NCBI GenBank assembly: GCA_949427775.1
Contig: CASQEL010000070.1
Location: 1-8,340, forward strand
Length of the DNA: 8,340 bases
Source of the DNA: an uncultured Desulfovibrionaceae bacterium
GTDB taxonomy: Bacteria; Desulfobacterota; Desulfovibrionia; Desulfovibrionales; Desulfovibrionaceae
Reading direction: 5' to 3'
How positions within the stretch are numbered: position 1 is the first letter of the stretch; every line of letters starts with the position of its first letter. Shown one piece after another: positions 1 through 8,340 of the stretch. The position numbers and the translations under genes are program-made. The notes beneath the pieces were generated by a model. The model was not told the origin of the DNA, ran no database searches, and saw nothing but the letters and a program-made list of their open reading frames with translations.

Positions 1-1
1 C

Positions 2-583
2 GGGCGCTATCTGTCGCCGGAACAACTGGAACGTCTGGCCGCCGTGCGCGTGGGACTGGCGGGCGCGGGCGGGCTGGGCTCCAACTGCGCTCTGTTGCTG
101 GCGCGCAGCGGCGTGGAGCGCTTTTTGATTCTGGACGGCGATACGGTGGACGCCTCCAATCTCAACCGCCAGCAGTTTCTGCCGCGCCATGTGGGCATGC
201 CCAAGGTGACGGCGTTGGCGGAACAACTGCGGGAATTGAATCCGGCCGCGCGGGTGGACGCCCGCGCGTTGTGGCTGGACGCGGCCGGTCTTCCGGCGCT
301 GCTGCCGGAAGCCGACATCTGGGTGGAAGCCCTGGACCGGCCGGAAATGAAACGGCTGTTCGTCGAAGAGGCGTTGCGGATCGGCGTATTCGTGGTCAGC
401 GCGTCCGGGTTGGCCGGGTGCGGCGGCGCGCCCATGCAGCGCCGGAAGCTTGGCGCGCGGCTGGTGCTGGTGGGGGATTTTTCTTCGGATGTGGCTGACA
501 GTCCACCCCTGGCGCCGCGCGTCGCGCAGGCGGCGGCGCTCCAGGCGGACGCCGTACTGGAGCATGTTTTGGGGGCCGTGTAG
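2..583 (+). CDS. thiF: ThiF family 2 sulfur-carrier adenylyltransferase, 5' end missing
   Basis: The protein should adenylate the C-terminal glycine of the sulfur carrier ThiS with ATP, a cytoplasmic step in building the thiazole ring of thiamine. The frame is open from base 2, so the true start lies before the window; the visible 193 residues already cover most of a short ThiF, and I infer that only about 10-20 residues are missing. The nucleotide-binding glycine loop GAGGLGSN is at visible residues 21-28. The E1-family signature is at 45-57 (DGD, then SNLNRQ), followed by PK at 67-68. The ending, with APR followed by an Ala-rich helix, fits the small ThiF family 2 rather than MoeB or a longer ThiF with two CxxC zinc motifs, which are absent here. 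The GTG at 44 is in frame but starts inside the fold and is not the start. In related genomes thiF follows thiS, thiG and thiH, so those may lie upstream (inference). Confidence 0.88.
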   Translation, partial: GRYLSPEQLERLAAVRVGLAGAGGLGSNCALLLARSGVERFLILDGDTVDASNLNRQQFLPRHVGMPKVTALAEQLRELNPAARVDARALWLDAAGLPALLPEADIWVEALDRPEMKRLFVEEALRIGVFVVSASGLAGCGGAPMQRRKLGARLVLVGDFSSDVADSPPLAPRVAQAAALQADAVLEHVLGAV

Positions 584-599
584 GCGGCATCGGATGCGC

Positions 600-630
600 A
601 GGAGCCCGGCGGTCATACCGTCGGGCTCCT
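600..630. terminator. Strong hairpin between convergent genes, possible terminator
   Basis: Bases 600-613 pair with 617-630 in a 14-bp stem with one G.T pair (609/621) and a 3-base loop, starting 16 bases after the thiF stop. It is the most stable structure in the gap and is well placed to end thiF transcription. Neither strand has a run of T right after the stem, so intrinsic termination is uncertain; it could also shield the 3' end of the mRNA. A smaller AT-rich inverted repeat (GAATAT/ATATTC, 635-640 and 646-651) follows. Confidence 0.5.
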
Positions 631-713
631 GTCGGAATATTTGGCATATTCTTTGCTAAGTTCTGCGGTACCGTCTTTGGTCTGAAAAACTTTCCTGCCT
701 ATGGAGGTGCCGC

Positions 714-1376
714 TTACACGACATACGCGATGCCTGTGCCCCAGGGGGCCAGATCGGTGGGCGGCTGCGCGCTGTCCTGCACGGCCTGGTATGCGGCGGC
801 AACCTTGTCGCCCCGCGCCTTCAGGGCCGCAGGCTTGAACAATACCACGCTGGAGGAGCCCCTTCCCGTCGGGCCTTCCACATGTTCTTCGCCCGCGTCG
901 GAATGCTTTTCGGCGCGGGCCTGCATTTCCAGGCGTCCGGCCTGGGAAGCGACGCTCTGATCCTGCGCCGAGGGCGTGCCGGGGGCCAGGGCCGCGTTAC
1001 GGATTTGGCGCGCCTTTTCCAGGGTGGCGTCGGGATCGCCCGGCACGGGCGACGTGTCGATGGAAACAGAGCCGCCCACGGCGTAGGAGCGGCCGTCCGG
1101 GCCGCGCTGATAGGTATAGGACGCCCCGCCGGTGTGCGGACCGCCCGCGGAGATATGGGCCTGCTCATGGCTGCGGACTTCGCTGTCGCGCTGCCGGAGT
1201 TGGGCAAGTTGCTGCTGCGCTTCCGGGCTGAGGGTCAGGGTGTCGCCGCCGGAGGCGGCCGCCCCGGCGCGGCGTCTGTCGCTGCCGTTGTTCTGCTGTT
1301 GTCCGGCGGTCATGCCCCCGGATATGTCGATGCGCGGGGTGCTTTCCAGGCCGGCGGCGGCAATGGGATCGATCAT
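714..1376 (-). CDS. SprA-related putative zinc metalloprotease (CJM1_0395-like)
   Basis: A 220-residue soluble protein without signal peptide or membrane segment. Residues 63-140 carry the SprA-related core: HEQAH at 70-74 is a zincin-type HExxH motif, followed by YQRGPDG (89-95), YAVGG (98-102), SIDTSPV (105-111) and GDP (113-115). The first 60 residues and the last 80 are rich in Gly, Ser, Gln and charged residues and are probably disordered. Family members are annotated as putative metalloproteases; proteolysis is not shown by the sequence. I chose the ATG at 1376 because AGAGG precedes it at good spacing. The frame stays open up to 1499, but that extension has poor composition and would run across the promoter at 1444-1470. 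The gene is alone on its strand, divergent from azlC and convergent with thiF. The promoter suggests sigma-28 control, hence expression with late flagellar genes (inference). Confidence 0.82.
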   Translation of the reverse strand: MIDPIAAAGLESTPRIDISGGMTAGQQQNNGSDRRRAGAAASGGDTLTLSPEAQQQLAQLRQRDSEVRSHEQAHISAGGPHTGGASYTYQRGPDGRSYAVGGSVSIDTSPVPGDPDATLEKARQIRNAALAPGTPSAQDQSVASQAGRLEMQARAEKHSDAGEEHVEGPTGRGSSSVVLFKPAALKARGDKVAAAYQAVQDSAQPPTDLAPWGTGIAYVV

Positions 1377-1401
1377 GGCGAAAACCTCTGTCGCGATATG
1401 T

Positions 1402-1417
1402 CCGGCGTCGTCGCCGG
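1402..1417 (-). other. Hairpin in the 5' leader of the metalloprotease gene
   Basis: CCGGCG (1402-1407) and CGCCGG (1412-1417) form a perfect 6-bp inverted repeat with a TCGT loop. If transcription starts just downstream of the sigma-28 -10 box, this hairpin lies in a leader of about 60 bases, ending 25 bases before the start codon and upstream of the AGAGG. It could affect mRNA stability or translation; short GC palindromes are common at this base composition. Confidence 0.35.
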
Positions 1418-1443
1418 TTCCTGAAACGTGCTCTTTCCTCGTC

Positions 1444-1470
1444 TTATCGGCATAACCGCGCGGAGGTTTA
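1444..1470 (-). promoter_or_regulatory. Sigma-28 (FliA) type promoter for the metalloprotease gene
   Basis: Read on the minus strand, 1470-1463 is TAAACCTC and 1451-1444 is GCCGATAA, separated by exactly 11 bases. The sigma-28 consensus is TAAAGTTT, N11, GCCGATAA. The -10 element matches at all eight positions; the -35 element keeps the invariant TAAA and one further base. It points at the HExxH protein gene and predicts a leader of roughly 60 bases. FliA drives late flagellar and chemotaxis genes, so the gene is inferred to belong to the flagellar regulon. Confidence 0.7.
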
Positions 1471-1499
1471 TGGTTCCCGGCGGAAAGCGCGCCGCGCAC

Positions 1500-1526
1500 T
1501 TGTGTTGCGGGCCGTTCCGATCTAAT
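1500..1526 (+). promoter_or_regulatory. Possible sigma-70 promoter of azlC
   Basis: TCTAAT at 1521-1526 matches the TATAAT -10 box at five of six positions. TTGTGT at 1500-1505 is a partial -35 box, with a slightly short 15-base spacer. The ATG of azlC is at 1538, only 11 bases beyond the -10 box, so a start about seven bases downstream would give an mRNA beginning within a few bases of the start codon. This agrees with the missing Shine-Dalgarno sequence before azlC. Confidence 0.4.
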
Positions 1527-1537
1527 TCCCTTCCATC

Positions 1538-2230
1538 ATGCGCAATACTTCTTCCACCGCGTTATGGGACGGGGTCAAACGCGCCCTGCCCATTGTACTG
1601 GGCTACGTGCCCGTGGCCTTCGCCTTCGGCGTGCTGGCCGTCAAAAACGCTATTCCGCCGGGTCTGGCCATAGCCATGTCCGTCTTTCTGTTCGCCGGTT
1701 CCGGACAGTTCGTGGCCGTGAGGGGCGCGGGCGTGGGCGCGGCCTCGGTGGTGCTGACCGTGTTTGTGGTCAACCTGCGCCATCTGCTCATGTCCGCTTC
1801 GCTGGCGCCGTATCTGAAGCCCATGACTCGCTTGCAGAAGTTTTTTTTCGGCTATGAGCTCACGGATGAGACGTTCGGCGTACACTCCACGGCGTTTCAG
1901 AGGGGGTGGACGCTGGTCGTGCCCACTCTGTACGCCTGCAATGTGACGGCCCATGCCTCCTGGATCGGCGGCACCGTGGCGGGAGTGTTTTTCGGCGGAC
2001 TGATTGCCGATGTGAAGCCGCTGGGCCTGGATTACGCCCTGACGGCCATGTTTCTGGCTCTGTTGGTGCCCCAGTGCCGCAGCCGCCTGCATGTGCTGGT
2101 GGCGCTGGCGGGCGCGACGCTCTCCGTGGGTCTGAGTCTGGCGGGCGTGGGACAGTGGAACGTGGTCGTCGCCACCGTGCCGGCCGCCGCCCTGGGAGCC
2201 GCATTGCAGACAAGGGAGAAAGCGGCGTGA
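1538..2230 (+). CDS. azlC: AzlC family branched-chain amino acid exporter, large subunit
   Basis: A 230-residue inner-membrane protein, the normal AzlC length, with several hydrophobic segments. Family features visible: GY-P-AFAFGVLA in the first membrane segment (residues 22-34), AGSGQF (53-58), NLRH (79-82) and the YELTDETF stretch (106-113). With AzlD it should export branched-chain amino acids and analogues such as azaleucine; the substrate is inferred from family knowledge. The ATG at 1538 is the first possible start, because an in-frame TAA lies at 1523-1525, and no Shine-Dalgarno sequence precedes it. Codons 101-104 contain a run of eight T (1841-1848). The stop overlaps the azlD GTG in a GTGA arrangement, so the two are probably translated together. 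Confidence 0.92.
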   Translation: MRNTSSTALWDGVKRALPIVLGYVPVAFAFGVLAVKNAIPPGLAIAMSVFLFAGSGQFVAVRGAGVGAASVVLTVFVVNLRHLLMSASLAPYLKPMTRLQKFFFGYELTDETFGVHSTAFQRGWTLVVPTLYACNVTAHASWIGGTVAGVFFGGLIADVKPLGLDYALTAMFLALLVPQCRSRLHVLVALAGATLSVGLSLAGVGQWNVVVATVPAAALGAALQTREKAA

Positions 2231-2559
2231 TCGAGCATTGGGAATTGCTGCTGTGCATTGCGGGGGCGTCGCTGGTGACCTGCATTCCGCGCGTGGGGCC
2301 GATGATGTTTCTGAATACGGAAGCGCTGCCCGCCGGGGTGCGGCGCTGGCTGTCTTTCGTTCCCGTCGCCGTCATGGCCGCCCTGTTGGGGCCGGACGTG
2401 CTGGTGCGCGACAACGCCCTGTTCCTGTCCACGGACAATCTTTTTCTGATGGTGGCCATACCGGCGCTGGCGGTGGCCTGGTGGACCAAAAGTTTTTTCG
2501 GCACCATCGCCTTCGGCATGGGGGCCGTGGCTCTGGCCCGATATTGGGGGTTGGCGTGA
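2227..2559 (+). CDS. azlD: AzlD family branched-chain amino acid exporter, small subunit
   Basis: A 110-residue hydrophobic protein with about four membrane segments, typical of AzlD. It contains the early T-x-x-PR motif (TCIPR) and ends in a hydrophobic helix. It is the small partner of AzlC in the membrane exporter. The GTG at 2227 is chosen because GGGAG (2214-2218) sits eight bases upstream and because the protein then begins as AzlD proteins do. The frame is open much further upstream, but that part only shadows azlC. The start overlaps the azlC stop, and the stop overlaps the next GTG, so all three genes are coupled. Confidence 0.9.
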   Translation: MIEHWELLLCIAGASLVTCIPRVGPMMFLNTEALPAGVRRWLSFVPVAVMAALLGPDVLVRDNALFLSTDNLFLMVAIPALAVAWWTKSFFGTIAFGMGAVALARYWGLA

Positions 2560-2954
2560 GAACCCGCATGGCGTCGGATCATGCGCGGGTTCCGGGCGCT
2601 TCGGGAAACAGTCGTCCGTCCGGGCGGAAACGGCGGCGTCCCGGCCCGCCCCTGCCCCCGCCGCGCCGCAGCGGGCATCTGCTGGTGCGCCTGAAGCCGG
2701 TCCATGTGGCCATGTTCCGTTTTCTGCTGGAGGGGTATGACAATCTCGCCTATTTCACCGTGCTCAACCGGCATGAAGCCCTGCTGAAAATCGTGTTCTC
2801 GCCGCACCGGGAACGGGCCGCGCGCGCGGCTCTGGAAGCTGTGCGCGGATCGGTGCCGCTGGTGGTGGAGGAATGGCCTTTTTCGGAACCCGCCGGAAAG
2901 CAATGTTGCAATGATCTTCAGGACCCCTTGCCGTCGCGGCGTCCGCCGCGCTGA
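2556..2954 (+). CDS. DUF4911 domain protein
   Basis: A 132-residue soluble protein of unknown function. Residues 43-100 resemble DUF4911: a strand with VRLKP, then the conserved FLLEGYDNLA block (56-65), a strand ending KIVF and an Ala/Arg-rich helix. The first 42 residues are basic and rich in Pro, Arg and Gly, with no predicted fold. The GTG at 2556 overlaps the azlD stop and has GGGGG (2546-2550) five bases upstream; the ATG at 2568 and the GTG near the start of the domain are alternatives, so the N-terminus is uncertain. It is the last gene of the azlCD operon. Its final 37 bases overlap the convergent transporter gene. CC at residues 117-118 lies in the tail and need not be functional. 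Confidence 0.72.
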   Translation: MRTRMASDHARVPGASGNSRPSGRKRRRPGPPLPPPRRSGHLLVRLKPVHVAMFRFLLEGYDNLAYFTVLNRHEALLKIVFSPHRERAARAALEAVRGSVPLVVEEWPFSEPAGKQCCNDLQDPLPSRRPPR

Positions 2955-3826
2955 CTCAGGAGCACTCCGGCCAGCACGAGGCAGGATGCCGCGTACTGGG
3001 AGGGCAGAAACACTTCCCGGAGCAGCGCCACGCCCAGCAGCAGGGTCAGCACGGGGATGAGGTTGGTGTATGCCGCGGCCTGTCCGGCGGGCAGGCGGCT
3101 GACGCCGTAATTGTACAAGCCGTACCCTCCGAAGGTGACGCAGGCGCCCAGATAGAGGATGGCCAGCGGCGCGGCCCAGACCGGCAGATCCCTGCCCGGG
3201 GCCAGAGGTTCGGCGGCCGGAACCATCTGTGAAAGCAGGGTGAAGAAAATCATTCCGGCCAGGGATTGCAGCGCCGTCAACTGGAGGGGAGTGTAGTCCT
3301 CGGACAGGCGCTTGAGGCTGATGGTGTATATTGTGGCGCAGCACATGCCCAGGGCTTCCAGCATGTTGCCCAGCAGAGGGGCGGGCGCGTTTTCCGTGGC
3401 CACGGCGTCGGCGCTGAGCCAGATCACGCCGCCCACGGCCATGGCGAAACCCGCCGCGGTATGGACGGAGACACGTTCCCGCAGAGCGAACCAGGCCGCG
3501 GCGCTGACGGTGACGGGCAGCATGGCGACGATCATTCCGGCCTGGGAGGCGGAGGTGTAGCGCAGGGCGTGGGTTTCGCAGGTGAAGTAGAGGCACGGCT
3601 CGCACAGCAGCAGGAGCAGCAGGAGCTTTCGGCGGCCGTGCGCGCGCACGCTGCGCCGGATGCGGGGCCAGAGAGGGGCGAAGATCAGGGCCGCCACGGT
3701 CATGCGCCAGGCCATGAGTTCCAGCGGCGCATAGGCCGAGAGGCCGATTTTGAGAGCGATGTACGAAGTGCTCCAGATGAACATGGCGGTCATCAGGGCC
3801 AGATGGGGAAGGAGGCGTTGCTGCAT
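2918..3826 (-). CDS. DMT superfamily transporter, EamA family
   Basis: A 302-residue inner-membrane protein with ten hydrophobic segments arranged as two EamA repeats, roughly residues 8-138 and 152-291, the normal size for this family. Typical features are the W-R motif after the second helix (AWRM, 39-42), the conserved stretch ending in RERVS, and in the second repeat a YNYGVSRLPAGQAA stretch followed by REVF. Such proteins export amino acids or other metabolites; the substrate cannot be read here. The ATG at 3826 is preceded by GAGAG at good spacing. The gene is transcribed alone, divergent from the kinase gene, and its 3' end overlaps the DUF4911 gene. Pairing with azlCD could mean a shared role in amino acid export, but they are on opposite strands and the link is weak. 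Confidence 0.9.
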   Translation of the reverse strand: MQQRLLPHLALMTAMFIWSTSYIALKIGLSAYAPLELMAWRMTVAALIFAPLWPRIRRSVRAHGRRKLLLLLLLCEPCLYFTCETHALRYTSASQAGMIVAMLPVTVSAAAWFALRERVSVHTAAGFAMAVGGVIWLSADAVATENAPAPLLGNMLEALGMCCATIYTISLKRLSEDYTPLQLTALQSLAGMIFFTLLSQMVPAAEPLAPGRDLPVWAAPLAILYLGACVTFGGYGLYNYGVSRLPAGQAAAYTNLIPVLTLLLGVALLREVFLPSQYAASCLVLAGVLLSQRGGRRDGKGS

Positions 3827-3959
3827 GGTTGTTTCTCTCGGATATGCCGGAATGCTCCGCGGGCGCGTCGCCGGTGTGCCGGACGTGGTTTCCCGGCTGA
3901 CGATGTTCCGTCCCGATCGCCGTCGGCGCGATCCGAACGGAAATTTCAGAATGCGTTTC

Positions 3960-3985
3960 TTGACAAAATACGGTAGTCATAAAGA
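3960..3985 (+). promoter_or_regulatory. Possible promoter of the kinase operon
   Basis: TTGACA at 3960-3965 is a perfect -35 box in the AT-richest part of the gap. The best -10 resemblances, CATAAA (3978-3983) and TAAAGA (3980-3985), sit only 12-14 bases away, shorter than the usual 17, and the hexamer at 17 bases is poor. A second reading uses TTTCTT (3956-3961) with CATAAA at 16 bases. Either would give a leader of about 160 bases. Confidence 0.3.
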
Positions 3986-3993
3986 AGGTCGCA

Positions 3994-4007
3994 CGGTTGC
4001 GCAACCG
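3994..4007. promoter_or_regulatory. Perfect 14-bp palindrome, candidate operator
   Basis: CGGTTGCGCAACCG is its own reverse complement over all 14 bases, centred between 4000 and 4001. It lies just downstream of the TTGACA patch and about 145 bases before the kinase start, where a dimeric repressor site would be expected. I do not recognise it as the site of a named regulator. Confidence 0.35.
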
Positions 4008-4106
4008 CGCAGCCGGAGCGGCCGTTCGTCGGCGCGGGGGACCGACATTCCCGCAAGCCGCGTGTCCCGCGCCCTGACCATACCTGCGGGACCGGAGATT
4101 TTGTGG

Positions 4107-4130
4107 CCGCGTCGGTCGCGGGGAGTTTTT
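4107..4130 (+). terminator. Terminator-like hairpin in the kinase leader
   Basis: CCGCG (4107-4111) pairs with CGCGG (4117-4121) around TCGGT, and five T follow at 4126-4130 after a 4-base gap. It ends 20 bases before the kinase start. The stem is short and the T run is offset, so strong termination is doubtful; its position would suit an attenuator. Confidence 0.25.
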
Positions 4131-4150
4131 ACGGCGCGTGCGGAGGGGGC

Positions 4151-7351
<3,201 letters not shown>

Positions 7352-7354
7352 CGT

Positions 7355-8206
7355 ATGAAAACAGTTTTTTGCATCGACGACAATCCGCGTTATCTGCGCC
7401 TGCTTCAGGTGGCGGTCCGTTCGTTGCGCCGCGTCTGCGGGAGTGACGCCCCCTGCCTGTGCGTGTACGCCGGAGACGACGCCCGTATTCTGGAAACGCT
7501 GGATCGGGAGCGCATCCCTGTGGCGCGCTATCGCCCCCAACTGGATCGGAAGAGCATTCCGCCCAGGTTCCACTATTGCATCGGATGTTTTCTCAAGCTG
7601 GAACTGGCTCTGGTGCCCGAACTGGCGGAGGAGGAATACGTTCTGTACTGCGATGTGGACGTGCTCTTTCGGCAATCCCCGACGGAGCTGTTCGCCCGGC
7701 GCCCGGCGTATATGGATATGGCGCGGGAGAACACCGCGCCGTTTTTCCACGACTACGACAAACTTGACTACGAGTGGCGGGGCAACGTCTATGTGATCCC
7801 CATGCCGTTTCCCATCTGGACGTTCAGCAGCGGGGTGGTGGTGTTCAACCTGGGAAGGCTGCGGCGGCGGGATCTTATTTACAGCTTTTTGGCGTTCTGC
7901 CGCCAGAATGTGGAGCGCATCGGCAATCTGGACCAGTCGCTGCTCAACTACTTTTTCGGCAAGCATATCGTGCGCCTGGACCCGTGCTGGAACCGGCCTC
8001 CGTATCATTCCGACGCCCTGACCGAGGGACGCATCGTCCATTTTCACGGTCCCAAGCCCTGGGATGTCGGCAAACGATTGTGGGATGAGCTGCGCATTGC
8101 CTGCTACTGGCCCCTGCGCGACGCCTGGCTTGACTATCTCGCTCCCGACGAGAGGGAAGAAGTGGAAGCCTGGAGCGACGAACAGCGAAAATTGCGTACC
8201 CCCTGA
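7355..8206 (+). CDS. Glycosyltransferase family 8-like protein
   Basis: A 283-residue soluble protein that should transfer a sugar from a nucleotide-sugar donor, probably in surface polysaccharide or lipopolysaccharide synthesis at the cytoplasmic face; donor and acceptor are unknown. GT8 features: an N-terminal strand and helix, YCDVDV with the metal-binding D100-x-D102, SSG-VVFNL at 158-166 (the GT8 'N-S/A-G' block, here Ser for Asn), DQSLLN at 193-198, and HFHGPKPWD at 229-237 matching the C-terminal H-x-G-x-x-KPW motif. No signal peptide or membrane segment. The ATG at 7355 is three bases after the kinase stop and lacks a clear Shine-Dalgarno sequence, so translation probably depends on the kinase gene. 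A regulatory kinase leading into a glycosyltransferase suggests co-expression rather than a physical complex (inference). Confidence 0.85.
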   Translation: MKTVFCIDDNPRYLRLLQVAVRSLRRVCGSDAPCLCVYAGDDARILETLDRERIPVARYRPQLDRKSIPPRFHYCIGCFLKLELALVPELAEEEYVLYCDVDVLFRQSPTELFARRPAYMDMARENTAPFFHDYDKLDYEWRGNVYVIPMPFPIWTFSSGVVVFNLGRLRRRDLIYSFLAFCRQNVERIGNLDQSLLNYFFGKHIVRLDPCWNRPPYHSDALTEGRIVHFHGPKPWDVGKRLWDELRIACYWPLRDAWLDYLAPDEREEVEAWSDEQRKLRTP

Positions 8207-8250
8207 CGTTGCGCCGGCCCGGCGGCGTTTCCCCGCGGGCGGCGGCAACG
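8207..8250 (+). terminator. Long imperfect hairpin after the glycosyltransferase stop
   Basis: CGTTGC (8207-8212) pairs with GCAACG (8245-8250). With one bulged base (8244), GCCG (8213-8216) pairs with CGGC (8240-8243), and further GC pairs are possible inside. A smaller alternative, CGCCG/CGGCG at 8212-8224, is followed by GCGTTT. The structure begins right at the stop codon and probably ends or protects the operon mRNA. There is no proper T run. Confidence 0.4.
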
Positions 8251-8278
8251 GAATGCGCGGAGCTGAATGATCCAAGGC

Positions 8279-8306
8279 TAGAGCGGGTCACGGTTGAAAT
8301 GCTCCA
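8279..8306. repeat. Imperfect inverted repeat, probable dispersed intergenic element
   Basis: TAGAGC (8279-8284) faces GCTCCA (8301-8306), pairing at five of six positions around a 16-base middle with TTGAAAT. It has the look of short intergenic elements flanked by TAGAGC/GCTCTA-type ends that I recall from Desulfovibrio-like genomes. Only one copy is in the window, so repetition is inferred. Confidence 0.35.
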
Positions 8307-8311
8307 AAAGA

Positions 8312-8330
8312 TGTGGGGCTCCGCCCCACA
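8312..8330. repeat. GC-rich REP-like palindrome
   Basis: TGTGGGGC (8312-8319) and GCCCCACA (8323-8330) form a perfect 8-bp stem with a TCC loop, followed by CCCCGCCGGG at the window edge, which may start a second palindrome. Hairpins of the GGGGC-TCC-GCCCC type recur between genes in Desulfovibrio-like genomes (recalled). It could also work as a terminator on either strand. Confidence 0.45.
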
Positions 8331-8340
8331 CCCCGCCGGG

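Larger units (their letters stand above)
3827..4150. other. Divergent intergenic region upstream of the hybrid kinase
   Basis: This 324-bp gap separates the transporter gene (-) from the kinase gene (+). It contains a 35-base AT-richer patch (about 3940-3990) with a TTGACA box, a 14-bp palindrome at 3994-4007, small inverted repeats (4028-4032/4042-4046; 4064-4070/4086-4092), a terminator-like hairpin at 4107-4130 and the kinase ribosome-binding site. A reading frame of 67 codons (3951-4154) runs through it with no recognisable protein. I see no known riboswitch. Confidence 0.6.

Noticed and set aside
2..583. Reading the first gene as MoeB or HesA
   Set aside because: The short length and the C-terminal block fit ThiF family 2; no CxxC pairs and no rhodanese domain are present. 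The missing 5' end and neighbours leave a small doubt.
882..1424. A 180-codon plus-strand frame opposite the metalloprotease gene
   Set aside because: Gly/Arg-rich antisense shadow; the minus-strand frame carries the HEQAH and YQRGPDG family motifs.
1377..1499. N-terminal extension of the metalloprotease to an upstream ATG at 1499
   Set aside because: It would contain the sigma-28 promoter, and AGAGG sits correctly before the ATG at 1376.
1860..4004. A 714-codon minus-strand frame spanning azlC, azlD, DUF4911 and the transporter gene
   Set aside because: It shadows real genes on both strands, has Pro/Arg-rich low-quality composition and no recognisable motif or start site.
3985..4005. A sigma-54 promoter around the TCGCACGGTTGC stretch
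   Set aside because: The GC and TGC elements are too close together and the GG dinucleotide of the -24 box is missing.
4103..4150. GTG at 4103 as the kinase start
   Set aside because: It adds 16 unlikely residues before the first membrane segment and lacks a ribosome-binding site, while GGAGG precedes ATG 4151.

Overview
The window reads as ordinary chromosomal DNA from a high-GC, Gram-negative bacterium, most likely a Desulfovibrio-like sulfate reducer (Desulfovibrionaceae). This is inferred from family content recalled from that group: the short 'family 2' ThiF, a DUF4911 protein beside azlCD, a SprA-related HExxH protein, a hybrid kinase with two receiver domains, and GC-rich hairpins of the GGGGC-TCC-GCCCC kind between genes. 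No database search was possible.

Layout. Positions 2-583 (+) hold the 3' part of thiF (sulfur-carrier adenylyltransferase of thiamine synthesis). A strong hairpin at 600-630 separates it from a convergent gene at 714-1376 (-) for a SprA-related putative zinc metalloprotease. A 161-bp divergent region follows. It carries, on the minus strand, a near-consensus sigma-28 (flagellar) promoter aimed at the metalloprotease gene. On the plus strand it carries a possible sigma-70 promoter so close to azlC that the azlC mRNA may be leaderless. A tight plus-strand operon runs from 1538 to 2954: azlC, azlD and a DUF4911 gene, each start overlapping the previous stop. It collides tail to tail, with a 37-bp overlap, with a DMT/EamA transporter gene (2918-3826, -).

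A 324-bp divergent region (3827-4150) contains a TTGACA box, a perfect 14-bp palindrome, several small hairpins (one followed by five T) and a possible short upstream reading frame ending in an ATGA overlap with the next gene. Positions 4151-7351 (+) encode a 1066-residue membrane hybrid histidine kinase: TM, helical sensor, TM, HAMP, HisKA, HATPase, REC, REC, HPt and a C-terminal extension. Three bases later comes a GT8-like glycosyltransferase gene (7355-8206, +). The window ends in intergenic palindromes that look like copies of dispersed repeats.

How the genes relate. azlC and azlD should form one branched-chain amino acid exporter. The kinase has a complete internal phosphorelay but no linked response regulator, so its output lies elsewhere or reaches the cell through the co-transcribed glycosyltransferase. 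I see no mobile element, tRNA, rRNA or CRISPR array, and no clearly new multi-gene system. The strongest lead is the sigma-28 promoter that ties the little-studied SprA-related metalloprotease to the flagellar regulon.
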